From Chloroflexota bacterium (GTDB lineage Bacteria > Chloroflexota > Anaerolineae > Anaerolineales > Villigracilaceae): 36,222 nt of DNA. The notes under the pieces are model-generated. The model worked only from the letters and a program-made list of their open reading frames with translations, was not told the origin of the DNA and ran no database searches. The translations under genes and the position numbers were made by a program. The stretch is from positions 1 to 36,222 of the forward strand of contig JAADGN010000141.1 in assembly GCA_013152325.1 (NCBI GenBank), read 5' to 3'. Positions 28,484 to 36,222 of this stretch are shown here, piece by piece (positions within the stretch are counted from its first letter, which is position 1; each line of letters starts with the position of its first letter).

Positions 28484-28605
28484 GGTACTTGGATCAACCG
28501 CGTCACGGTACTTGAGCGTGGAGTCTTGCGCGAGGGTCGAACAAACCGCGGAGATCAGCAGTCAAAAATCAGACCGCGCCCAAGTACCGTCCTGCCGGAT
28601 CAACC
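28484..28605. repeat. Intergenic repeats GGTACTTGG / CGGTACTTG / CAAGTACCG and direct GGATCAACC
   Basis: 28484-28492, 28506-28514, inverted copy 28580-28589; GGATCAACC at 28491 and 28597. Confidence 0.5.
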
Positions 28606-29088
28606 TTTGCTCATTTCATCTGCCAACATACAAATCTCTGAATATCCGCGTTGAATGAGGTTGTACAATTCGTCGACGATCTCATCCGTATCCTCCACAA
28701 CCTTTGCAGGATCAGGAATGTCATAGGCAATACGATCAACGATTTCCGAAAGCAAAAAAATACGACGGCACACCTCGGGGAATTCCGTACAAAGGGCCTC
28801 CTTATGGCCGATTTCCATCACCACAATCAGGTCATACCCGGTGAGCATCTCGCGGCTGACCTCAACGCTGCGGTGTTCCCCCAAGTCGAGACCAAATTCC
28901 CGGGCCTTATCGAACGCGTGCGGCGTGACAGGCAGACCTGGCTGCGTCCACGTTCCAGCACTGCCTATACGCCATTGTCCCGCCTTTCCATCATCAGCTA
29001 CCCGCTTTTGAAACACAGCAGCCGCAAAAGGAGAGCGATAACAGTTGGCAGTGCAAACAAATAAAACCGATTTCGTCCTGTCAGGCAT
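28600..29088 (-). CDS. Low-molecular-weight protein tyrosine phosphatase
   Basis: VLFVCTANCYRSPFA (CX5R), catalytic DPA near C-term (YDIPDPAKV). Confidence 0.9.
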   Translation of the reverse strand: MPDRTKSVLFVCTANCYRSPFAAAVFQKRVADDGKAGQWRIGSAGTWTQPGLPVTPHAFDKAREFGLDLGEHRSVEVSREMLTGYDLIVVMEIGHKEALCTEFPEVCRRIFLLSEIVDRIAYDIPDPAKVVEDTDEIVDELYNLIQRGYSEICMLADEMSKG

Positions 29089-29236
29089 AGGGAACTATCT
29101 TTCCTCGATTTCCTTGCCGCACACTCATGTTGGAAGACAATGAACAAGGCACGGATAAGACAGATTTGACCCGCTCAGCCTGCGCGAATCCGCATCCTGT
29201 TTCTTCCGGCGTACGGTAAAGGACCTTCAATTGGGA

Positions 29237-30157
29237 CTAAGGACTGTTTTTTTCTGCCGGGATCAACATCCAACCATAAAAAGACCGACAGGACGGATCC
29301 AGTTGATTGAATTCCATCAACTCGGATGAAGAAACGGAAAAATTTTGCGCCAGTTCCTCGAGCGAAATATCATCTTCCTCAATAAGAACCGGCCTCAAAG
29401 ACGGCAAACCATCGACGTCAGTTATGGACAGAGGAATCACGATCACCAGTTCGGACCACAATGGCGAAGGCAAAAAATAATTAACCGCCCCAATAGCCTT
29501 CTCTGTCGTTTCATAATCTTCGGCCAGCATTGCCATACTTTCCCCGGCGGTTACCCGATGCAAGAGAAATTGCCTGTTGGTTCCAATTGGAGTTTCCAGT
29601 GGATGGGCACAATTACCTGTCGACGCTGGTTCTGTTTGGGTTGCCGATGCGGCATCTCCCGTTGGAGCAGTTGGGGTATCCGGGGTCGTATTCCCCCTGG
29701 GGGTGTCCGTCTCAACGACCGGCGTCGTTGTGCCTATCGCGGGTTCCTCCAGCGTAGCGCTGCTCATCCACCCAGGAACAGGCAACTTCCCCATCGGGGG
29801 GGGAATCCAATATCCGGAAAAAATCAAGCCGCTGGCAATCAAAAAAAAGGCAATGACCCCCGCTGCAGCCCAACGCCAGATCGTCCTGCCCGACATACCC
29901 GGGTCGGGAACACGCAAGTCCTTTGGCAAGGACCCCCTCTTTTCGGCACAAAAGACGGGGCAAGCGGTATGCCTGGCTGTCAGGCAGGCATTTCGCTGAT
30001 GCTCCAGATCAGGTATGGCTACCGGCTTTGCGTTATGGCAGTAATTCCAGTTGGAAGGAAAACCAAGCGCGGTCTCCGGGTCATCACGCATTCCCAAATA
30101 AGGACAGCGTTTATTCGGATTGGCGGGGGAAGGAGGAGTAATTCCCAATACCGTCAT
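29237..30157 (-). CDS. LysM-type membrane protein with N-terminal Cys/His-rich module
   Basis: CPYLGMRDDPETALGFPSNWNYCHNAKPVAIPDLEHQRNACLTARHTACPVF; TM GVIAFFLIASGLIFSGYW; LysM-like HRVTAGESMAMLAEDYETTEKAIGAVN. Confidence 0.82.
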   Translation of the reverse strand: MTVLGITPPSPANPNKRCPYLGMRDDPETALGFPSNWNYCHNAKPVAIPDLEHQRNACLTARHTACPVFCAEKRGSLPKDLRVPDPGMSGRTIWRWAAAGVIAFFLIASGLIFSGYWIPPPMGKLPVPGWMSSATLEEPAIGTTTPVVETDTPRGNTTPDTPTAPTGDAASATQTEPASTGNCAHPLETPIGTNRQFLLHRVTAGESMAMLAEDYETTEKAIGAVNYFLPSPLWSELVIVIPLSITDVDGLPSLRPVLIEEDDISLEELAQNFSVSSSELMEFNQLDPSCRSFYGWMLIPAEKNSP

Positions 30158-30232
30158 CGCATTTTCCCAATGGGAAAATGCCGTCCGGCGCCTGGAGCCA
30201 AAAAATCCACAGGCCAGATCAGCGTTGAACCC

Positions 30233-32035
30233 TTATGCTGTTTTTTCATCGGAATAGTAAACATACCCTTTGTAGTAGGATGAGTAGTGACGATATCCCC
30301 CGTAATAATCAGCCCGGTTCCGCGGGATACGGTTGAGCACCACGCCCAGTACCCTGGCCCCCGCTCGCTGCAACAACTCGAGGGAAGCCTTGGCGCTGGC
30401 GATATCGGTATTCCCCGGCTGCAAAACCAAAATAACGCCGTCCACCTTTGCAGACAAAATTACTGCATCAGAGACCAGGGATGGAGGGCTGTCTATAATG
30501 ACCATTTCCGCAGACGAAGCAACCTCGTCCAGGATCTGATCCATGCGCGCCGATCCCAAAAGTTCGGCCGGGTTTGGCGGCAGGTTTCCGCTCGTGATCA
30601 CTTGCATTTTTTCATTCCCGTCAAAGGCCCGCTTGACCGATTGAAGCTTGAGAGTGCCCCGGAACAGATCGCTCAAGCCCACCTGGTTCGACAAGGAAAG
30701 AAAACGATGCACGTGCGGGCGGCGCAAATCCGCATCCAGCAGGATGACATCCCGGTCCCCCTGGGCAATGATCGCCGCGAGGTTGGTCGCCGTCGTGGTC
30801 TTCCCTTCGCTGGGGCCGGGGCTGGTCACCAGCAGGGTATGCAACGGCTGGTTGATGCCGGCAAACTCCAGGTTGGTGCGCAAGGCGCGAAAGGCCTCCG
30901 TAACGGGAGACCGGGGCTGCTTGGCAACATACAAAGCTTCCGCACTCTTGCCGGAAACCTTCATCTCGGCAATATAGCCAATCACGGGCAGACCCAGATG
31001 ACGCTGGACATCGTCCGGCGTCTTCAGCGTATCGTCGAGATATTCGATCAGGAAGACGATCCCCGCGGCCAGCATAAGCCCAACCGCCCCGCCAAGCATC
31101 GTATTGGTAAGAGGACGCGGGCGAATGGGTTCGCCCGGATAAAAAGCCGCCTCGATCTGGACGACGCTGGGGGTGTTCTGCAAACGCGCCAGGCGGATGG
31201 ATTCCATACTATTGAGCAAATTCACATAAATTTGTTGGTACAGGGCCAAAGTCGTTTGCGACTGGGTCAGGGTGGGATTGCCGCTCCCTCCCGACTCGCC
31301 GGGAGCGCCCAAAACAACGAGATTGGAATAGATCTGCTGGTACAGGTCCAAAAGGGGCTGGATCTGCGCCAACTGCGCTTCCAGTTCGGCAATGCGCGCC
31401 TTCCGCGATTGCGTGTACGCGGGAGACAGCGTTGCAATTTCCTGTTGGATGGCGGAGGCTTCTTCCTGCAAAGGCACCATCTGCGCTTCCACGTCCTTCA
31501 ATTGATCCTGAACGCTCTGTGTCGAGATCCGCTCAACCTGGGTTTGCAAGCTGGCAATCTGGTTTTCCATCTGTGTGATTTGTGCCTGCAGACTCTCCTC
31601 CATCGCGGTATAGCGCCCCGCCTGCAGCTTCTCACTTTCCTCCAGCAAAATATCCACCAGGGTGTTGGCAATGTCCACCGCGCGTTGAGGGTCCGGGTCT
31701 TCCACCGTGATCACAACGATCTGGGTGTTTTGAGATTGCTGCACTTTGATCTGTTTTGCACGCACCTCGTACCCCAAACGCGCCGAGGTGCCCTCAAGGA
31801 TGGGGGCTGTCGTAAGCAGCTGCATGTAAGTCTGGGTCAATTGTTGATCGTTCAAATACGTCAGATCAGAGGAGCTCTGCTGGGGCGCGGACATCACCAG
31901 AATACGCGTGGACGTCTGGTAAATGGCTGTTTGATATAAACTGCCTCCATAGCCGCCGGCTGCGCCCAGCACCAGACCGAGAATAAGCAGCCATGCCCAG
32001 CGTTTCAGAATAGAAATATAGTATTTGAGTTCCAC
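30233..32035 (-). CDS. Polysaccharide co-polymerase / BY-kinase (Wzz + CpsD-like tyrosine autokinase)
   Basis: Wzz N-term with TM, coiled coil, SPGPSEGKTTTATNLA Walker A, VILLDADLRRP Walker A', Tyr-rich tail YYGGYRHYSSYYKGYVYY. Confidence 0.94.
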   Translation of the reverse strand: MELKYYISILKRWAWLLILGLVLGAAGGYGGSLYQTAIYQTSTRILVMSAPQQSSSDLTYLNDQQLTQTYMQLLTTAPILEGTSARLGYEVRAKQIKVQQSQNTQIVVITVEDPDPQRAVDIANTLVDILLEESEKLQAGRYTAMEESLQAQITQMENQIASLQTQVERISTQSVQDQLKDVEAQMVPLQEEASAIQQEIATLSPAYTQSRKARIAELEAQLAQIQPLLDLYQQIYSNLVVLGAPGESGGSGNPTLTQSQTTLALYQQIYVNLLNSMESIRLARLQNTPSVVQIEAAFYPGEPIRPRPLTNTMLGGAVGLMLAAGIVFLIEYLDDTLKTPDDVQRHLGLPVIGYIAEMKVSGKSAEALYVAKQPRSPVTEAFRALRTNLEFAGINQPLHTLLVTSPGPSEGKTTTATNLAAIIAQGDRDVILLDADLRRPHVHRFLSLSNQVGLSDLFRGTLKLQSVKRAFDGNEKMQVITSGNLPPNPAELLGSARMDQILDEVASSAEMVIIDSPPSLVSDAVILSAKVDGVILVLQPGNTDIASAKASLELLQRAGARVLGVVLNRIPRNRADYYGGYRHYSSYYKGYVYYSDEKTA

Positions 32036-32087
32036 AAAAAATCTCCTGATAAGGGTAAGATTCCGCGCAACAATTCGGACAAGGAGT

Positions 32088-33233
32088 TCACTGCCCTTGA
32101 AGGGAGTCTCGAGCCGAACGCACGACCAACTCGATATCGCCGGCAGACATCGCCGGATACAGCGGCAGCGTCAGCTCCCGAGCAGCGACCGCTTCAGTCG
32201 CCGGCAGGGAAACCGTTTGCTGTCCGTTGGCGCGATAGGCTTGAAAACGATGAACGGGCGGATAATGAATGCTGGTTTGAATGCCCTGCCGCTTCATGCT
32301 TTCCATAAATTTCCTTCGATCAACCCCTGGCGGCAACAGGACGGGCAGCAGATGACAGGCGGATATCCCCGGATGGTCCCGAAAAGGGATTTCGATCGCG
32401 GGAGCCAACTCTTGCAGCCACTCACGGTACAAAACCGTCAGCTCCCGACGATGGCTGTTGTAAGAATCCAGCTTGGACAACTGCACCCGCCCGAGGGCGG
32501 CGCGAATTTCATCCAGGCGGTAATTATAGCCCAGATCAACCACATCATAACTCCAGGCATGACCCTGGTGGCGATCCCAGGTAAGGGAGGTCATGCCGTG
32601 TGAACGCAGCCTGCGCAAACGCCCGGCCAAATCGTCATCGTCCGTGACGATCATGCCCCCTTCCCCGGTGGTCATATTCTTGTTGGAAAAGAAGCTGAAA
32701 CAACCGGTTCGTCCCCACGTCCCCAACATGCGTTTTTCCAGAGACGAGCCGACCGCGTGAGCCGCATCTTCGATCACGACCAGATCGTGCCTGTCGGCAA
32801 TCTCCATGATGGCCGGCATGTCACAGGCATACCCGCCATAATGGACAACCATGATGGCGCGGGTGCGCTCGCCGATATTCGCTTCGATGGACGCGGGGGA
32901 GATGTTCAGCGATCCCTCGCCCTCGATATCGGCAAAGACCGGCGTCGCGCCCGTATAGCGCACCGCATTGGCCGTGGCGACAAAGGTCAGCGAGGGCAGG
33001 ATGACCTCGTCCCCCGGGCCGACGCCCGCCGTCAGGCAGGACAAATGCAATCCGGCTGTGGCGTTGGTCACCGCAACGGCGTGCCTGGCTCCCGTATAAG
33101 CCGCGAACTCTTCTTCGAACTGCTGCGTGACCGCGCCCATCGTCAGCCAGCCGCTTTCAATGACCCGCAAAACGGCGTCGGATTCTTCGGCGGTGAAATC
33201 AATATCCGAGAGGGGTATTTTCCAGACCATCAA
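32088..33233 (-). CDS. DegT/DnrJ/EryC1/StrS-family aminotransferase
   Basis: ARHAVAVTNATAGLHLSCLTAGVGPGDEVILPSLTFVATANAVRY, VIEDAAHAVGS, SFFSNKNMTTGEGGM (PLP Lys). Confidence 0.94.
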   Translation of the reverse strand: MMVWKIPLSDIDFTAEESDAVLRVIESGWLTMGAVTQQFEEEFAAYTGARHAVAVTNATAGLHLSCLTAGVGPGDEVILPSLTFVATANAVRYTGATPVFADIEGEGSLNISPASIEANIGERTRAIMVVHYGGYACDMPAIMEIADRHDLVVIEDAAHAVGSSLEKRMLGTWGRTGCFSFFSNKNMTTGEGGMIVTDDDDLAGRLRRLRSHGMTSLTWDRHQGHAWSYDVVDLGYNYRLDEIRAALGRVQLSKLDSYNSHRRELTVLYREWLQELAPAIEIPFRDHPGISACHLLPVLLPPGVDRRKFMESMKRQGIQTSIHYPPVHRFQAYRANGQQTVSLPATEAVAARELTLPLYPAMSAGDIELVVRSARDSLQGQ

Positions 33234-33944
33234 TCAATCCTCCGGCAGGAATTGGGCGCGCATCTGCTTGAAATCCCGGGCGGCCTGCTCGTAATCATCT
33301 GCATAGCCCAAGTCTTTCCAGTACCCGTCGAAGGGGTAGGCAACCACCTTGTCGCCGGCAGCGATCAGCTTGAGCACCAGATCGGGAAAATCCAGGTACT
33401 CGTTATAGGGGATATATTGGAGAACACGGGGTTCGAAAACGTAAATGCCCATGCTGACCGTGTAATCGTACGTCGGCTTCTCGATATAACCGGCGATGAT
33501 ATTGCCGCCATCCAGCTGCACCACCCCCAGGTTGATCTTCACCTGGCGTTCATGAACAGCGATGGTTGCCGCCCCGCCCTGCGCCTTGTGAAAGGCGAGC
33601 AATTCACCCAAATCCAGGGTGGTCATCACGTCGCCATTGGTCACCAAAAAGGTCTCGTCCAGTCCGTCGATCAGCGAAAGCGGCCCGGCGGTCCCGAGGG
33701 GATCGTCTTCGTAGCTGTAGGAAATATGCACGCCCCACTTCTCGCCGTTCTTGAAAAATGTACGCAGCAGTTCGGCCAAGTGCCCGACCGTCAGAACGAT
33801 ATCATCCACCCCTGCGCGCTGCATCTGCCACAGGAGCAACTCCATGATCGGCATATCCCCAATCGGCATGAGCGGCTTGGGGAGGATATGCGTATAAGGG
33901 GCCAAGCGTGTACCTTTGCCCCCAGCCAAAATGACCGCCTTCAT
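33234..33944 (-). CDS. NDP-sugar nucleotidyltransferase
   Basis: MKAVILAGGKGTRLAPYTHILPKPLMPIGDMPIMELLLWQM. Confidence 0.94.
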   Translation of the reverse strand: MKAVILAGGKGTRLAPYTHILPKPLMPIGDMPIMELLLWQMQRAGVDDIVLTVGHLAELLRTFFKNGEKWGVHISYSYEDDPLGTAGPLSLIDGLDETFLVTNGDVMTTLDLGELLAFHKAQGGAATIAVHERQVKINLGVVQLDGGNIIAGYIEKPTYDYTVSMGIYVFEPRVLQYIPYNEYLDFPDLVLKLIAAGDKVVAYPFDGYWKDLGYADDYEQAARDFKQMRAQFLPED

Positions 33945-33953
33945 TGTTTGCTC

Positions 33954-34949
33954 CTAAACTTGATAAATATCACTTTGATAAAGCCCCTGATGTTCCCTGA
34001 TCCAGTCAATGGTCTTCCGCAAGCCTGTATCCAGATCGACCTGCGGCTGCCAGCCCAGTTTCTCGCGGGCCAGGGAATTGTCCGAAAGCAGTTGGAAGAC
34101 TTCGGATTTCTCCGGCCTCATCCTTTTTGCATCGACAACTATTTTGACGGGCCGGCCAACTTCCCTGATGATCCGCTTCGCCAAATCCCCGATGCGTATC
34201 TCCGAGCCCGTCCCCAGGTTGTACGTCCCCCCTGCCGCCCCTTTCGCCCGAGCGCCCTTCAAAAATCCGGAAACCGTATCGTCCACAAAAGTGAAGTCGC
34301 GGCTCGCATCCAGGTTCCCCAACCTGATCGTATTCTGCCCGAGGGCCTGCGTAATAATGGTCGGAATGACCGCACGGGCCGACTGGCGGGGGCCATAGGT
34401 GTTGAACGGGCGGATGGTCACGGCGGGCAGCCCATAGGAGCGGTAGAAGCTTTCGACCAGCTTGTCCGCCCCGATCTTGCTCGCCGAGTACGGCGACTGC
34501 CCCTGCAGGGGATGCCCTTCATCGATCGGCGTGCGCAGGGCCGTGCCATAAACCTCGCTGGTCGACGTATGGATCAACCTCTCCACGTCCAGGTCCCGGC
34601 AAGCCATCAGGACGTTCAACGTCCCCATGAAATTGGTTTCGGCCACTTCCGCCGGATGGAGATAGGAATACGGGATCGCGATCAGCGCGCCCAGGTGAAA
34701 GACCACCCCGCATCCCTTGACTGCCTGCCGGATGGCGTCGCCATCGCGCAAATCGCCGGCGACGATCTCAACCTGTCCGTTCAGTTCGGGCTGCAAATCG
34801 CGCAAAAAGCCCGCGTCCGCACGGGAGTTGTAGCGCACAAAGGCGCGCACGCTGGCCCCCTGTCTCCCCAAGGCCTCCACCAGGTGACTGCCGATGAACC
34901 CGCCCGCGCCGGTGACCAGGACGCGCCTGTGCGACCAGAATGAACTCAT
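33954..34949 (-). CDS. NAD-dependent epimerase/dehydratase (extended SDR)
   Basis: VLVTGAGGFIGSHLVEAL, YSASKIGADKLVESFYRSYGLP, RPFNTYGPRQ. Confidence 0.94.
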   Translation of the reverse strand: MSSFWSHRRVLVTGAGGFIGSHLVEALGRQGASVRAFVRYNSRADAGFLRDLQPELNGQVEIVAGDLRDGDAIRQAVKGCGVVFHLGALIAIPYSYLHPAEVAETNFMGTLNVLMACRDLDVERLIHTSTSEVYGTALRTPIDEGHPLQGQSPYSASKIGADKLVESFYRSYGLPAVTIRPFNTYGPRQSARAVIPTIITQALGQNTIRLGNLDASRDFTFVDDTVSGFLKGARAKGAAGGTYNLGTGSEIRIGDLAKRIIREVGRPVKIVVDAKRMRPEKSEVFQLLSDNSLAREKLGWQPQVDLDTGLRKTIDWIREHQGLYQSDIYQV

Positions 34950-36222
34950 ACGACCGCCTCGTCAGACCTGGGGATGAAATGGGACTGGATGAAGTCCAGC
35001 AAGTCGGGGATGATCACCAGGCGGGCCGCTGTCTGCCGGCAAAGTTCCAGGATACGTTCCTTTTCCTCCGCCTGAATGTTGGAAATCGCATACAGGATCA
35101 GGCCGATGTTCTTCTCCCTGACGACGTCCGGCAGATCATGGGTGGTGCCCAGTACCGGATAGCCGTCCACAAGGGTGCCCTGCTTGAACAAATTGTCGTC
35201 CACCATGCCGGCGATCGAAAAGGCGGAGGCGAACTTGCTCTTCTCCAGGAACCAGACCGCCACTTCGCTCGCTTCCCCGGCGCCGACGATCAGCACCGGC
35301 TCGCCCAGCCCCCCCGCTCGACGACGGTGCCACAGCCAGCGTGAAGCGAGGCCTGTTATCAACCGATCGCGATAGCGCACCGTCAGGCAGCCCAAAAAAG
35401 CGAGCAGGCCCGTCACGAAAAGCATCCCTTGCGGCAGGAAACGGCCTGCGGGCCAAAAATAATTGATTCCCACCAGGACCAGGGTGGCAACCGCGCTGGA
35501 AAAGGCGAGGTCGAGGGCAAAGGACGGTTTTGCCTGCCGCCAAGCGATCCGGTTGAGGCCCAGGCAGGAGTTCACAAACCCGAAGAGCAGGGCGATCGCC
35601 AGGGCAACGCCGACGGAAACCTGCCAGCCCAGGTCGAGCGGCCCGGCCGAACGCCAGAGCAGGCCTGCCGCGCCGACAGCCAGGAGCACCGTGAGCACGT
35701 CAACGACAAACCAGGAAATATACCCGCGGGTGATCCGGTAGAGGGGCCCGGCATACAAGCGCTTCTCGGGAACGGGCACACGCTTCAGGGCCGGCAGGAG
35801 GGTGACGAACGTCCACAGGATAATATCCAGATCCGAGAGAAAGGTATGATTCAACACATACAGTTGATCCAGGCGGAGTTTGTCCGGGAGGATGTCGCGC
35901 AAATAATCGTCCATGACCCGCCCGGCGCTCAGCCTGCTTTCCTCGTCCCTGTACAGGATCGAGGCCGGGCTGGTGACGCCGGGGCGGACGGATAAAATCA
36001 CCTTGCGCGCGTGCTCGGGCCAGGCCGCCACAATGTCGATATCCTCCGGACGCGGCCCGACCAAACTCATTTCCCCTTTCAATACGTTGATCAACTGAGG
36101 CAGCTCGTTCAGTTTGGTGTCCCGCAGCCATTTTCCGATCGGCGCAATGCGCGGGTCGCCGTTCCCCGTGACCCGCGGACCCCGATAGCTCTCCGGACGC
36201 TCATACATCGTACGGAACTTCA
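34946..36222 (-). CDS. Polyprenyl sugar-phosphate transferase with catalytic domain N-terminal to TM and Rossmann/CoA-binding-like domains (5' end outside window)
   Basis: KFRTMYERPESYRGPRVTGNGDPRIAPIGKWLRDTKLNELPQLINVLKGEMSLVGPRPE then 4-5 TMs then EPVLIVGAGEASEVAVWFLEKSKF; frame open to the window edge. Confidence 0.9.
   Translation of the reverse strand, partial: KFRTMYERPESYRGPRVTGNGDPRIAPIGKWLRDTKLNELPQLINVLKGEMSLVGPRPEDIDIVAAWPEHARKVILSVRPGVTSPASILYRDEESRLSAGRVMDDYLRDILPDKLRLDQLYVLNHTFLSDLDIILWTFVTLLPALKRVPVPEKRLYAGPLYRITRGYISWFVVDVLTVLLAVGAAGLLWRSAGPLDLGWQVSVGVALAIALLFGFVNSCLGLNRIAWRQAKPSFALDLAFSSAVATLVLVGINYFWPAGRFLPQGMLFVTGLLAFLGCLTVRYRDRLITGLASRWLWHRRRAGGLGEPVLIVGAGEASEVAVWFLEKSKFASAFSIAGMVDDNLFKQGTLVDGYPVLGTTHDLPDVVREKNIGLILYAISNIQAEEKERILELCRQTAARLVIIPDLLDFIQSHFIPRSDEAVV

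Noticed and set aside
32757-34943. 728-aa plus-strand ORF across three sugar-pathway genes
   Set aside because: Spans three well-supported minus-strand CDSs; shadow frame

Overview
GC-rich bacterial chromosomal window with the look of Chloroflexota/Anaerolineae (lineage is inference from gene content). No phage, CRISPR, tRNA or rRNA was recognised. Main blocks: (1) a minus-strand sulfur/cysteine operon cysM - JAMM protease (Mec-like) - CysO/MoaD-like carrier - MoeZ-like E1+rhodanese, followed by a PIG-L deacetylase; (2) an EF-G paralogue; (3) a plus-strand run with a thioredoxin-like ORF interrupted by one in-frame TGA exactly at a U-x-x-C position (candidate selenoprotein), a methyltransferase, an iPGM/alkaline-phosphatase-like metalloenzyme and a lipoprotein; (4) hemW, a HEAT-repeat protein, a membrane HhH protein, ppdK, a receiver-only response regulator, cca, hpt, tdk; (5) L31 (fused to an RpoA-CTD-like domain), L27 and L21 (with a long histone-H1-like tail); (6) an exopolysaccharide/cell-surface cluster (DUF2723, DUF4012, LMW-PTP, LysM protein, BY-kinase, DegT aminotransferase, nucleotidyltransferase, SDR epimerase and an apparently permuted polyprenyl sugar-phosphate transferase). 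Top leads: the candidate UxxC selenoprotein with a well-placed hairpin, the structured cysM leader upstream of the CysO-pathway operon, the L31-alphaCTD fusion, and the permuted sugar transferase. Intergenic MITE/REP-like elements are also present.
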